Of a DNA stretch of 64,000 nucleotides, positions 1-7,673 are shown in pieces; the first letter of the stretch is position 1; each line of letters opens with the position of its first letter. The DNA is from Cellvibrionaceae bacterium (lineage in GTDB: Bacteria > Pseudomonadota > Gammaproteobacteria > Pseudomonadales > Cellvibrionaceae): the NCBI GenBank assembly GCA_021151695.1, contig JAGKWU010000018.1, forward strand, positions 20,214 to 84,213. The letters are read 5' to 3'. A model generated the notes under the pieces. That model searched no databases. It saw only the letters and a program-made list of their open reading frames with translations, and had not been told where the DNA came from. The translations under genes and the position numbers were made by a program.

Positions 1-407
1 GCGGCTTTGAGTTTTTCCAATACAGGCTTTAATTGCTCACCGGATTTTTTTAAATCAAAGCCGTGATCCGACGTGAGCTGGTCATTGCTATCGGGTACCA
101 GCGTGCACTGCTCGGGTTTGGTGTCCAGCACCAGCTGGATAAAACCGGGAAAGTCGCCAATTTTTTCTGCGAAAGGATTGCCTTCAATATTGAACTCAGC
201 CGCTTTGTTGTCTTTCAGTAATTCCGCCAGATCGTAAACATCATGGGGGCGAATGTGGCGCTGATCGGGGCGCGGATGTACGGTCAAGCCATCGGCGCCA
301 GCCGCCAGGCAAATTTTGCCGTGAGCGACGACATCCGGATAATTGCCTTCGCGGGAGTTGCGGATAAGCGCAATTTTATTCAGGTTGACACTGAGGGCTG
401 TGTTCAT
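1..407 (-). CDS. pdxJ: Pyridoxine 5'-phosphate synthase PdxJ, N-terminal part (gene runs off the left edge)
   Basis: The reverse strand reads MNTALSVNLNKIALIRNSRE and continues through an AGADGLTVHPRPDQRHIR stretch and an EFNIEGNP strand, which are the substrate-binding motifs of PdxJ. The enzyme condenses 1-deoxyxylulose 5-phosphate with aminoacetone phosphate to form pyridoxine 5'-phosphate, the last step of de novo vitamin B6 synthesis in the cytoplasm. About 135 residues are visible and the C-terminal half lies outside the window. The NLNKIALIRNSR form (instead of NIDHIATLRNAR of E. coli) is the variant I associate with Xanthomonas-like PdxJ; that is recollection, not a search. The start is an ATG at 407. 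Confidence 0.9.
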   Translation of the reverse strand, partial: MNTALSVNLNKIALIRNSREGNYPDVVAHGKICLAAGADGLTVHPRPDQRHIRPHDVYDLAELLKDNKAAEFNIEGNPFAEKIGDFPGFIQLVLDTKPEQCTLVPDSNDQLTSDHGFDLKKSGEQLKPVLEKLKA

Positions 408-482
408 GGTGGATTGCTCGCGATCTGTAAAACAAAAAACGGAAAAGAGAAACGTGAAAGACAAAAACGAAACCTGGTAGGA

Positions 483-507
483 GCGGGGCTTGTTGTTCAA
501 GCCCCGC
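483..507 (-). terminator. Perfect 10-bp hairpin after the SH3-domain gene
   Basis: GCGGGGCTTG (483-492) pairs exactly with CAAGCCCCGC (498-507) around a five-base loop. It sits 10 bases beyond the stop codon of the reverse-strand gene at 517-1188 and before pdxJ. It is GC-rich but has no clean U tract on the reverse strand, so it may be a weak or Rho-assisted terminator or an mRNA 3' stabiliser. Confidence 0.5.
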
Positions 508-516
508 CAGCAGAAA

Positions 517-1188
517 TTAATTCCACTCGGAGCGGCGCTTGCGCTTGCCGATAAGTTGCAGAATAAACGACAGCAGTACACCGCCTAACACCAGGGCGCC
601 GCCATACATGCGTTGATGGTAGTTGTCGTTTTTGTGCAGCTGGTCATTTTCGGCTTTAAGTACATCACGCTCGGTTTGTAGCAGTTGATTGCGCTCGTGC
701 ATGGCCTGGTTTTCCTGGCCCATGTTGATATCCGAGTTGCTGGTTTTGCGCATTTCTTCGGTTTCTTTCAACAAGGTTTCATAGGCCGTTTTAGTGGTGG
801 CCAGTTCGCTTTTGAGCGACGCATTTTGTTTTTGCAATTCAACCAAATCAGTAGGACCCTGGCTGATCAGCTCTAACTTCATGGCGGCAGTAGGTTCATT
901 GGTCAGGTTTTGGCTGCGCACCCAACCTTCAAGGCCGTCGGGTGTGATCACCTGTGACCATTTGTTTTTGTTAGCGTCTTCCTCTTCGCGCAAAAACTTC
1001 AGGCGTGTGCCTGTAACCAAGCCATTCTTAACAATGTTGGCACTGTTGTCTTTGTCAGAGCGAAGGGGAATATAAATTGTATCTGTGACATACCTGTCTT
1101 CTGCAACGGCCGACATTGAAACGCATGCGGCCAGCATGGTTGCTCCTGTAAATCCGATTAACGACATCTTGCGGTAGGTATTTTTCAC
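517..1188 (-). CDS. SH3-domain protein with coiled coil and C-terminal membrane anchor (TIGR04211-like, YgiM-type)
   Basis: The 223-residue product has a Sec-type signal (KMSLIGFTGATMLAAC...AVAED), a bacterial SH3 domain at about residues 30-95 (DTIYIPLRSD, GLEGWVRSQNL), a long Glu/Lys/Gln-rich coiled coil at about 110-190, and a transmembrane segment near 196-214 followed by a basic KRKRR tail. This is the layout of the SH3-and-anchor family to which YgiM belongs; such proteins are periplasmic and inner-membrane anchored, but their exact role is not settled. The start is a GTG at 1188 with an AAGGA ribosome-binding site six bases upstream. It lies in a reverse-strand run with yciI and the VC0807-like gene. 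Confidence 0.8.
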   Translation of the reverse strand: MKNTYRKMSLIGFTGATMLAACVSMSAVAEDRYVTDTIYIPLRSDKDNSANIVKNGLVTGTRLKFLREEEDANKNKWSQVITPDGLEGWVRSQNLTNEPTAAMKLELISQGPTDLVELQKQNASLKSELATTKTAYETLLKETEEMRKTSNSDINMGQENQAMHERNQLLQTERDVLKAENDQLHKNDNYHQRMYGGALVLGGVLLSFILQLIGKRKRRSEWN

Positions 1189-1203
1189 GGGGAGTCCTTG
1201 GGA

Positions 1204-1503
1204 TTAAGGTAAAACTTTTTTGAAGGGTTTTACGGTGACTTTCGCGTAAACGCCGGCGGCAATATAGGGGTCGGCAGCGGCCCAGTCTTGCGCTTCTTGT
1301 AATGAATTAAACTCTGCGACCACCAGGCTACCAGTAAAGCCGGCTTCACCCGGATCTTCGTTGTCTACGGCAGGATGCGGGCCCGCCAGTAACAGGCGGC
1401 CTTGTTCTTTTAGCAACTGCAGGCGTGCAAGGTGATCCGGGCGTGCGGCTTTGCGTTTGTCCAGGCTGTTGCTGACGTCTTCACTGATAATGGCGTAAAA
1501 CAT
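1204..1503 (-). CDS. yciI: YciI-like protein
   Basis: A 99-residue cytoplasmic protein with the YCII ferredoxin-like fold signature: MFYAIISEDV at the N terminus, a central LLLAGPHPAVDNEDPG segment carrying the conserved His and Asp, and EAQDWAAADPYIAAGVY near the end. YciI of E. coli is a small dimeric protein proposed to be enzymatic, with no established reaction. It is normally encoded next to the yciA/yciB region, and the same neighbourhood is kept here, ten bases downstream of the next reverse-strand membrane gene. Confidence 0.85.
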   Translation of the reverse strand: MFYAIISEDVSNSLDKRKAARPDHLARLQLLKEQGRLLLAGPHPAVDNEDPGEAGFTGSLVVAEFNSLQEAQDWAAADPYIAAGVYAKVTVKPFKKVLP

Positions 1504-1513
1504 AACTAACTCT

Positions 1514-2284
1514 CTATTTGTCGCTCTCGTCTTGCATAACGTCTTCCATTGTTAAATCGGTGCAGAGACGAATGCTGCGGAAAATATAAAACAGGGTGGC
1601 CACCATGATCAGCAGGGAGGGCACGCCTATCACCAAAAATCCTATATAGTGCATTTGGCCAATTTGCGCGTTGAATTCTGTGGTGCCTGTGGGGCTTACC
1701 ACAATCATTTTGGCCAACACATAATTGAGTACCGCCGAGATAAAAAATGAGCCGGCGATAAAAAATGAGCTATTGCGCAACTTGGTTTCAAATAGCTGCT
1801 CGGTGCCGCGCTCTTTAAGCGCGTCAGCGATTTTCTCTACTTTCAAAATGGTGTCATTGTAGATAAAGGTTTTCACCAGCGGGTAGCGAGTTTTGGTGGA
1901 AATGATAACCAGCAAGCCAATCAGCCCAGGAATCGCGGCTTCTTTAATGGCGTAATATTTGGTGTCGAGATGCAGCAGGCTAATGCCGCCAGTGAGCAGA
2001 ACGCTTACGATACCCAGTGCCGAGAAAAAGTTGAATTTGCGACGGCTGATAAAATCGCGCAGACCGTAGGTAATAGGAAAGGCGAGGGCAACGATCAGGC
2101 CCCACTTTGCCCCCAAACCCCAAGGGTGCCCCATAAAAGTATCGCCGCTGAGCTTGGTGAGAATCAGTGTGGGGATCACAATGTTCATGACGATATTGAC
2201 CAGCATGTTTTCTTTTTTGTCATTGTTGTTGCTGGTCGGGCGGGTATTTTCGGTTGATTTATCCGCAGAAAGATTATCGGTCAT
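1514..2284 (-). CDS. VC0807-family integral membrane protein
   Basis: 256 residues. A hydrophilic N-terminal stretch of about 27 residues rich in Asn, Asp and Lys precedes some six hydrophobic segments (for example MLVNIVMNIVIPTLILTKL, WGLIVALAFPITYGL, FNFFSALGIVSVLLTGGISL, AIPGLIGLLVIIS, FFIAGSFFISAVLNYVLA, GFLVIGVPSLLIMVATLFYIF). The arrangement resembles the intracellular-septation-protein-A-like VC0807 family and is found here in the place where Pseudomonas relatives carry yciB-type genes. No catalytic motif is visible and I do not assign a function. The divergent neighbour is rnm. Confidence 0.65.
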   Translation of the reverse strand: MTDNLSADKSTENTRPTSNNNDKKENMLVNIVMNIVIPTLILTKLSGDTFMGHPWGLGAKWGLIVALAFPITYGLRDFISRRKFNFFSALGIVSVLLTGGISLLHLDTKYYAIKEAAIPGLIGLLVIISTKTRYPLVKTFIYNDTILKVEKIADALKERGTEQLFETKLRNSSFFIAGSFFISAVLNYVLAKMIVVSPTGTTEFNAQIGQMHYIGFLVIGVPSLLIMVATLFYIFRSIRLCTDLTMEDVMQDESDK

Positions 2285-2422
2285 CTTAAGTCTCAGTCAT
2301 AATGGTCGTATGGGCGCTGCCTTTTGGGCAGTTGCACGACAGCCTTTTTGTAGGCCGGCCCTAATTATTTTGGGGTAAATTCTTGCGTTCGGGTCAATAT
2401 AGGCCACTTTTGGGATGACCAC

Positions 2423-3268
2423 GTGAAATTCGATTTACACAGCCACAGTAATTTTTCTGACGGCATTTTAAGCCCGGCGCAGCTGGTGGCAAGGGCAAAA
2501 GAGCGCCAGGTAGATGTTTTGGCATTAACTGACCACGATACCACAGCGGGATTGCTTTTGGCACGGGAAGCCGCTGCGCAAGAAGGTATCCAACTGATTA
2601 ATGGCGTTGAATTTTCCAGTCACTGGGGCAAGGGTGGCGTGCATATTGTCGGTTTGGGTTTTGATCTGGATTCTCCTGAATTACAAGCCGCCGTTGATGC
2701 TCAAAATATCGCCCGCAACAGTCGCGCTGAGCAGATTGCATTGCGCCTTGCTCGCGCTGGAATTAAAGATGCGCTTGCAGGTGCGCAAGCATTGGCGGGT
2801 GATGCCAATGTGGGTAGGCCACATTTTGCGCAATACCTGGTCAATGTCGGCGCTGTTGCTAACATCAATGCCGCTTTCAAAAAATACCTGGGTGCAGGTA
2901 AGCCGGCAGATGTGAAATTCCAATGGCCGGATATGACGACGGTTATAGGCTGGATTCACGATGCAGGTGGCGTTGCCGTATTGGCCCATCCTTGTAAATA
3001 CGAACTCACGCGAACCAAAATGGTCGCCTTGATTAAGGATTTTGCTGCTGCAGGTGGTGATGCACTGGAAGTGGTTAGCGGTATGCAAGCCCATCCGGTT
3101 ACTGAAGATCTGGCGCGTATCGCTGCCACCCACAACCTCGCTGCGTCTTGTGGCAGCGACTTCCATATCCCCAACCAGGCCTGGCAAGAGCTGGGCTGTT
3201 TCCCTTCGCTGCCTGAAAGTTGCCGCCCTGTGTGGGAGCTTTTAGGGTTTGCCGCTGAGGCGGCTTGA
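2423..3268 (+). CDS. rnm: PHP-domain 5'-3' exoribonuclease RNase AM (TrpH/YciV)
   Basis: A 281-residue PHP phosphoesterase. The metal-binding motifs are all visible: DLHSHSNFSDG at the N terminus, LTDHDT near residue 38, the Glu of NGVEFSSHW, VGRPHFAQYL, AVLAHPCKY and the final CGSDFH. The E. coli orthologue is a 5'-3' exonuclease that matures the 5' ends of 5S, 16S and 23S rRNA and degrades short RNA. Translation starts at a GTG; the nearby ATG at 2415 is in another frame. The stop is 17 bases before yciO and the two probably form one transcript, as trpH and yciO do in E. coli. Confidence 0.9.
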   Translation: MKFDLHSHSNFSDGILSPAQLVARAKERQVDVLALTDHDTTAGLLLAREAAAQEGIQLINGVEFSSHWGKGGVHIVGLGFDLDSPELQAAVDAQNIARNSRAEQIALRLARAGIKDALAGAQALAGDANVGRPHFAQYLVNVGAVANINAAFKKYLGAGKPADVKFQWPDMTTVIGWIHDAGGVAVLAHPCKYELTRTKMVALIKDFAAAGGDALEVVSGMQAHPVTEDLARIAATHNLAASCGSDFHIPNQAWQELGCFPSLPESCRPVWELLGFAAEAA

Positions 3269-3285
3269 TTTCGGATATCTCACTA

Positions 3286-3906
3286 ATGGCTCAATTTTTT
3301 CAGATTCACCCGGATAATCCCCAGCAACGACTTATAGCCCAAGCGGTGGATATCATCCGCAAGGGTGGACTGGTGGTTTACCCCACCGATTGCGCCTATG
3401 CGCTGGGTTGCCATATCGGCGATAAAGATGCACTCGATCGCATTCGCGCCATTCGTAAGCTGGATAAAGATCACAACTTCACCTTGATGTGCCGCGATCT
3501 TTCCGAGCTGGCTACCTATGCCAGGGTGGACAACGCTGTTTACCGTCAAATCAAACACCATACGCCCGGCGCCTATACCTTTATATTGGAAGCCACCGCT
3601 GAAGTGCCGCGTCGCCTGCTGCACCCCAAACGTAAAACCATAGGTTTGCGCGTGCCCGACAATAAAATAGCCCTGGCATTGCTGGAGGAATTGGGCGAGC
3701 CCATCATGACCAGTAGCTTGTTAATGCCGGGTGAGGAATATCCGCTGACAGATCCCTATGACATTCGCGACTCACTCGAGCACCACGTGGATTTGATTAT
3801 TGATGGCGGCTTCTGCGGCATGGAAGCCACCACCGTAATCGACTTGACGGGCGAGGCTCCCGAGTTGGTTCGTCAGGGAGTGGGCGATTTCACGCCTTTT
3901 GCATAA
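3286..3906 (+). CDS. yciO: YciO, Sua5/YrdC-like protein
   Basis: 206 residues with the MAQFFQIHPDNPQQRLI start typical of YciO, then VYPTDCAYALGC, KDHNFTLMCRDLSEL, PGAYTFIL, KRKTIGLRVP and TTVIDLTG, which together form the ATP/threonine-binding cleft of the Sua5/YrdC fold. Sua5/YrdC proteins make threonylcarbamoyl-adenylate for tRNA t6A; YciO itself is a paralogue with uncertain or weak activity. The reading frame is open from a TTG at 3265, but the ATG at 3286 matches the family start and is preferred. Confidence 0.9.
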   Translation: MAQFFQIHPDNPQQRLIAQAVDIIRKGGLVVYPTDCAYALGCHIGDKDALDRIRAIRKLDKDHNFTLMCRDLSELATYARVDNAVYRQIKHHTPGAYTFILEATAEVPRRLLHPKRKTIGLRVPDNKIALALLEELGEPIMTSSLLMPGEEYPLTDPYDIRDSLEHHVDLIIDGGFCGMEATTVIDLTGEAPELVRQGVGDFTPFA

Positions 3907-3941
3907 TGATGGTTGCGGAGTGGGGTTACTTCGAAGAATGT

Positions 3942-3966
3942 GCGGCGCTCTGAGCGCCGCTTTGTT
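3942..3966 (+). terminator. Terminator between yciO and yjdM
   Basis: GCGGCGCT (3942-3949) and AGCGCCGC (3953-3960) form an eight-bp stem with a three-base loop, followed by TTTGTT. It closes the rnm-yciO transcript in front of the convergent yjdM gene. Confidence 0.75.
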
Positions 3967-3974
3967 ATCTGGTC

Positions 3975-4313
3975 TTATACTTTCTTCACAAATTCCGACT
4001 TCAGCTTCATGGCGCCAAAGCCATCGATTTTGCAGTCAATATCGTGGTCGCCATCCACCAGGCGGATGTTCTTTACCTTGGTGCCAACTTTGATCGTGGA
4101 TGATGTGCCTTTTACCTTCAGGTCCTTAATCACCGTTACCGTGTCCCCGTCTTGCAGCAGATTGCCGTTAGCGTCTTTGATAACTTTTCCGCCTTCCTGC
4201 AAATCGCCGCCAGTGGTGGACCATTCGTGGGCGCATTCAGGGCAAATCAGCATGTCGCCGTCTTCATAAGTGTATTCGGAGTTGCATTTGGGGCAGGGCG
4301 GGAGATTGCTCAT
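3975..4313 (-). CDS. yjdM: YjdM (PhnA-family zinc-ribbon protein)
   Basis: 112 residues. The N terminus holds a four-Cys zinc ribbon (PCPKCNSEYTYEDGDMLICPEC) and the rest is the strongly conserved PhnA C-terminal domain (VIKDANGNLLQDGDTVTVIKDLKVKG, KVKNIRLVDGDHDIDCKIDG). Despite the old name 'alkylphosphonate utilisation protein', this family has no proven catalytic role in phosphonate breakdown. The frame is open ten codons further upstream, but MSNLPPCPKC at 4313 matches the family start. It is transcribed against yciO. Confidence 0.9.
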   Translation of the reverse strand: MSNLPPCPKCNSEYTYEDGDMLICPECAHEWSTTGGDLQEGGKVIKDANGNLLQDGDTVTVIKDLKVKGTSSTIKVGTKVKNIRLVDGDHDIDCKIDGFGAMKLKSEFVKKV

Positions 4314-4438
4314 AAAGGTATATCCACATAAAAAGTGCGCCATTCTACTAAAATTATGGCAGGAGCGGAAACCTACCTGTTTGCTGCATTAAAATCCTTC
4401 TGTCTCAACCAAAGCTGTCCCCACTCAGGCTATGTGGC

Positions 4439-4444
4439 TATAAT
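4439..4444 (+). promoter_or_regulatory. Possible -10 box of the scpA-scpB-rluB operon
   Basis: A perfect TATAAT lies 30 bases before the first possible scpA start. No good -35 hexamer is seen at the right distance, so this is tentative. Confidence 0.4.
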
Positions 4445-4474
4445 GCCCGACCTGATTGCGGGCAGCGCCCGCCA

Positions 4475-5446
4475 ATGTCCATAAACCGGGTTGGTGCAGT
4501 GAATTCATCCAGCGAAGAAACCAGTGATTTTGTCCTGCAGGCCCCAGCTGCTGAAGACGCGCAAGTTATTGATACACAAGCCATTGCTGGACTAGAAAAC
4601 ACTGAACAAGGTGAGGCAGGTGTCGCTGTTACAGAAACAGCTGAAGAACATCCTGCACATCCCACCCAAGGTGAAATGCCCTTCGCTATAGTCCACGGCA
4701 AAGCCTATACCCAGATCCCCCAGGACTTATACATTCCGCCTGATGCGCTCGAAATTTTCCTCGAAGCGTTTGAGGGGCCGCTGGATCTGCTGCTCTATCT
4801 GATTCGCCGCCAGAATATCGATATCCTCGATATCAACGTCTCCGAAATCACCAGCCAATACATGGCTTATGTGGAATTGATGGATGCCAGCCAGTTTGAA
4901 CTGGCTGCTGAATACCTGGTAATGGCCGCGATGTTGGCCGAGATTAAATCGCGCATGCTGCTGCCACGCTCTAGCGAGGAGGCGGAAGAAGAGGAGGATC
5001 CGCGCGCGTCATTGATTCGCCGTTTACAAGAGTATGAGCGTTTTAAGCAGGCCGCCGAGGATCTGAATACCATACCGCGTGTGGGGCGTGATATTTACCA
5101 AGCTTCTGCCCAGGCGCCAGATCGTAGTCTCACCCGTCCTGACCCGGACGTGGATTTAAAAGAATTGCTGCTGGCGCTGTCTGAAGTACTGCGCCGCGCC
5201 GATATGTTTGAAAGCCACCACGTATCCAAAGAGAAACTGTCCACCCGTGAACGTATGGCGCAGGTGTTGGATACTTTGGCGCATCATCACTTCGTGCCTT
5301 TCGTCAGCCTGTTCAAGGTGGAAGAAGGGCGTTTGGGGGTAGTGGTGACTTTTTTGGCGGTAATGGAGCTGATCAAAGAATCCCTGGTTGAAATCGTCCA
5401 AAGCGAATCCTTTGGCCCTATACACGTAAAAGCGCGCACGCAATGA
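4475..5446 (+). CDS. scpA: Segregation and condensation protein A (kleisin of the Smc-ScpAB complex)
   Basis: A 323-residue kleisin. The core begins at about residue 85 with EIFLEAFEGPLDLLLYLIRR and DILDINVSEIT, has a Glu-rich mid section (SSEEAEEEEDP) and ends in a winged helix (VVTFLAVMELIKESLVEIVQ). ScpA bridges the Smc heads and ScpB in the chromosome-condensation complex. The first 67 residues are low-complexity and acidic. The ATG at 4475 has no ribosome-binding site and a hairpin directly before it; the in-frame ATG at 4676 has an AAGG motif and would give a 256-residue protein. The stop overlaps the scpB start. Confidence 0.93.
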   Translation: MSINRVGAVNSSSEETSDFVLQAPAAEDAQVIDTQAIAGLENTEQGEAGVAVTETAEEHPAHPTQGEMPFAIVHGKAYTQIPQDLYIPPDALEIFLEAFEGPLDLLLYLIRRQNIDILDINVSEITSQYMAYVELMDASQFELAAEYLVMAAMLAEIKSRMLLPRSSEEAEEEEDPRASLIRRLQEYERFKQAAEDLNTIPRVGRDIYQASAQAPDRSLTRPDPDVDLKELLLALSEVLRRADMFESHHVSKEKLSTRERMAQVLDTLAHHHFVPFVSLFKVEEGRLGVVVTFLAVMELIKESLVEIVQSESFGPIHVKARTQ

Positions 5447-6402
5447 CCGACGAAAATCTTACTGCTGATCAAGAGCATCCTGTTGATCAAGAGCATTCCA
5501 CTGATCACGACAATATTGAGCCGACGGCTGTTAATGAGGTGGATGACACTGTTGCGGAAGAGTCTGCAACCGTCACCGTGACCCAGCAGCCTGTCGACAG
5601 CATTATGTTGCGCAAGATTGTCGAGGGCGCCATTCTCGCTGCCGCCCAGCCGTTAACTATCGCGCGTCTGCTGGAGCTGTTCGATGAAGAGGTTCGCCCC
5701 ACCAAAGAAGAGGTGTTGGCGGCGCTGCAAGAAATAGAAGCCGCCTGTGCAGATCGCGGTTATCAAGTTAAAGAGGTTGCCTCAGGCTGGCGCTTCCAGG
5801 TGCGTGAAGAAACCGCGCCCTGGGTAAACCGCATGTGGGAAGAGAAACCGCAAAAATATTCGCGCGCACTGCTCGAAACCCTGGCGCTTATCGCCTATCG
5901 CCAGCCAATTACGCGCGGTGATATCGAGGAGATCCGCGGTGTCGCCGTTAGCTCCCATATCATGAAAACCCTGATGGAGCGCGATTGGGTAAAGGTGGTT
6001 GGGCATCGCGATGTTCCCGGCCGCCCGTCACTTTATGCTACTACCCGCCAGTTTTTGGACTACTTTAATTTAAAGAGCTTGGAAGAGTTGCCTTCACTGA
6101 GTGAAATTCGTGACCTGGATGAGCTGAACAACGTTCTCAACCTGGGCGATGAAGAAGGTATTGGTGAAAAGGATGAAGATGCTGTCGATGAGGCAGCCAA
6201 GGATGTGCTGGTAGCTGATGCTGCCAGCGAAGAGGAACCAGAAGAATTTGTCGATGGCGAAGAGGCGTTCGAGGATCTGGAAGTTTCTGCTGAAACTGAC
6301 GCTCACGAGGCTGCTGATGAAAATGTCGCGACCAATGAAGCCACTGCAGATGAACAAGCTGCAGTTGAAAAAGATACTGATGAGGAACATAGCAACGTCT
6401 AA
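5443..6402 (+). CDS. scpB: Segregation and condensation protein B
   Basis: 319 residues, overlapping scpA by the ATGA junction. The two winged-helix domains run from about residue 50 to 215 (IVEGAILAAAQPLTIARLLE, YSRALLETLALIAYRQPITR, GDIEEIRGVAVSSHIMKTL, GRPSLYATTRQFLDYF). ScpB dimerises and binds the ScpA kleisin in the Smc complex. The protein is longer than usual: both the first 45 residues and the last ~100 (from about 225) are rich in Glu, Asp and Ala and look disordered. Confidence 0.93.
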   Translation: MTDENLTADQEHPVDQEHSTDHDNIEPTAVNEVDDTVAEESATVTVTQQPVDSIMLRKIVEGAILAAAQPLTIARLLELFDEEVRPTKEEVLAALQEIEAACADRGYQVKEVASGWRFQVREETAPWVNRMWEEKPQKYSRALLETLALIAYRQPITRGDIEEIRGVAVSSHIMKTLMERDWVKVVGHRDVPGRPSLYATTRQFLDYFNLKSLEELPSLSEIRDLDELNNVLNLGDEEGIGEKDEDAVDEAAKDVLVADAASEEEPEEFVDGEEAFEDLEVSAETDAHEAADENVATNEATADEQAAVEKDTDEEHSNV

Positions 6403-6418
6403 GGCGTTGTAACAATTT

Positions 6419-7594
6419 ATGGTTAAAAAAACTGATCAGGATAATTTTGGCAAAACGCCAAAAGGCGAGGGCAGCAAGCCTGCCGGTCGCAATCCATCCG
6501 CCAAGGCTGTGAAGCCAGCGGTTGCCGAATATTTCTCGGCGGCTTCTGAAAAAGCAGCGCGTGCAAAAGCGCAAAAAGAAATCTCTGATAATTTCAAAGC
6601 GAAACATTCGTCCAAAAAAGCGCTGCCGCTCAAAGAGCGCGACCCTCGTAGCGAAAAATTTGGCGATAAAAAAGTCGCCAAACAAGGCTTCGTTGAGTCT
6701 TCCGATGCGACGACTGAGGCAACCGGTGATGAGAAGCTGCAAAAAGTGCTCGCTCGCGCCGGTATAGGTTCGCGCCGTGAAATGGAACGAGCCATTGAAG
6801 CTGGTCAGGTAAAAGTGAATGATCGCATTGCCAAACTGGGCGATCGTGTTACGCCGGATGACAAAATTTTTGTCGATGGCAAGCGCGTGGCGATTCGCAC
6901 TGAAGCTACCCGTCGTCGTGTAATTCTGTATAACAAGCCCGAAGGTGAAATCTGCTCTCGCTCAGATCCGGAAGGTCGTCGCACGGTGTATGACAGTTTG
7001 CCGGGTTTAAAAGGTGAGCGCTGGATCTCTATCGGCCGTCTCGACTTCAACACCAGCGGTTTGCTGCTGTTTACCAACGATGGTGAGCTGGCTAACAAGT
7101 TGATGCACCCTTCGTCCGTTATTGACCGCGAATATCTGGTGCGTATCCAGGGCGCTGTTGATGATGAAATGAAGCGTGCGTTGCTCGAGGGTGTATTACT
7201 GGATGATGGCGTTGCGCGTTTTACCGATATAGTGGATGGTGCTGGTGAATCCAGTAATCGCTGGTTTTATTGCGTGGTGATGGAGGGGCGCAACCGCGAG
7301 GTGCGTCGCCTGTGGGAATCCCAAGGTGTGAAAGTGAGTCGTTTGAAGCGCGTGCGCTATGCGAATATTTTTATTCCGTCCCATGTGCGTGTTGGTCAAT
7401 GGACCGAGTTGAGCGAGCGCGAAATTGCGGATCTCTGCCTGACCGCCGGCTTCGATAGCAATGCACACACTCGTATCATGGCGCCCACGCGCGATGAAAA
7501 AAGCCAACGTATGCGCCACGAGAATAAATTGCGCTCATCAACGGCGGGGCCGCGTCGCACCAAGCCGGCGCCGCGCAAGCCAAAACCCGAATAA
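6419..7594 (+). CDS. rluB: 23S rRNA pseudouridine(2605) synthase RluB
   Basis: 391 residues: a Lys/Ala-rich N-terminal extension (1-100), an S4 RNA-binding domain (EKLQKVLARAGIGSRREMER, about 104-165), and an RsuA/RluB-type catalytic domain with the nucleophile Asp209 in GRLDFNTSGLL and the closing EGRNREVRRLWES motif. A basic Pro/Lys/Arg tail of some 35 residues follows. RluB modifies U2605 of 23S rRNA. It is the third gene of the scpA-scpB operon, 16 bases after scpB, an order common in Pseudomonas-like genomes. RluB is chosen over RluE/RluF by this context and the tails. Confidence 0.9.
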   Translation: MVKKTDQDNFGKTPKGEGSKPAGRNPSAKAVKPAVAEYFSAASEKAARAKAQKEISDNFKAKHSSKKALPLKERDPRSEKFGDKKVAKQGFVESSDATTEATGDEKLQKVLARAGIGSRREMERAIEAGQVKVNDRIAKLGDRVTPDDKIFVDGKRVAIRTEATRRRVILYNKPEGEICSRSDPEGRRTVYDSLPGLKGERWISIGRLDFNTSGLLLFTNDGELANKLMHPSSVIDREYLVRIQGAVDDEMKRALLEGVLLDDGVARFTDIVDGAGESSNRWFYCVVMEGRNREVRRLWESQGVKVSRLKRVRYANIFIPSHVRVGQWTELSEREIADLCLTAGFDSNAHTRIMAPTRDEKSQRMRHENKLRSSTAGPRRTKPAPRKPKPE

Positions 7595-7616
7595 TCTTCG
7601 TAATTCGCGTTAAAAC

Positions 7617-7653
7617 AAAAAGGCCGCAGGGGGAAACCTCTGCGGCCTTTTTT
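7617..7653. terminator. Bidirectional terminator between rluB and the diguanylate cyclase
   Basis: GGCCGCAG (7622-7629) pairs with CTGCGGCC (7640-7647); A-runs before and a T-run after the stem make it work for both converging transcripts. Confidence 0.9.
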
Positions 7654-7673
7654 AATATCACCGGCTGAATGTT

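Noticed and set aside
243..554. 103-codon forward frame at the left end
   Set aside because: Antisense to pdxJ and to the end of the SH3-domain gene.
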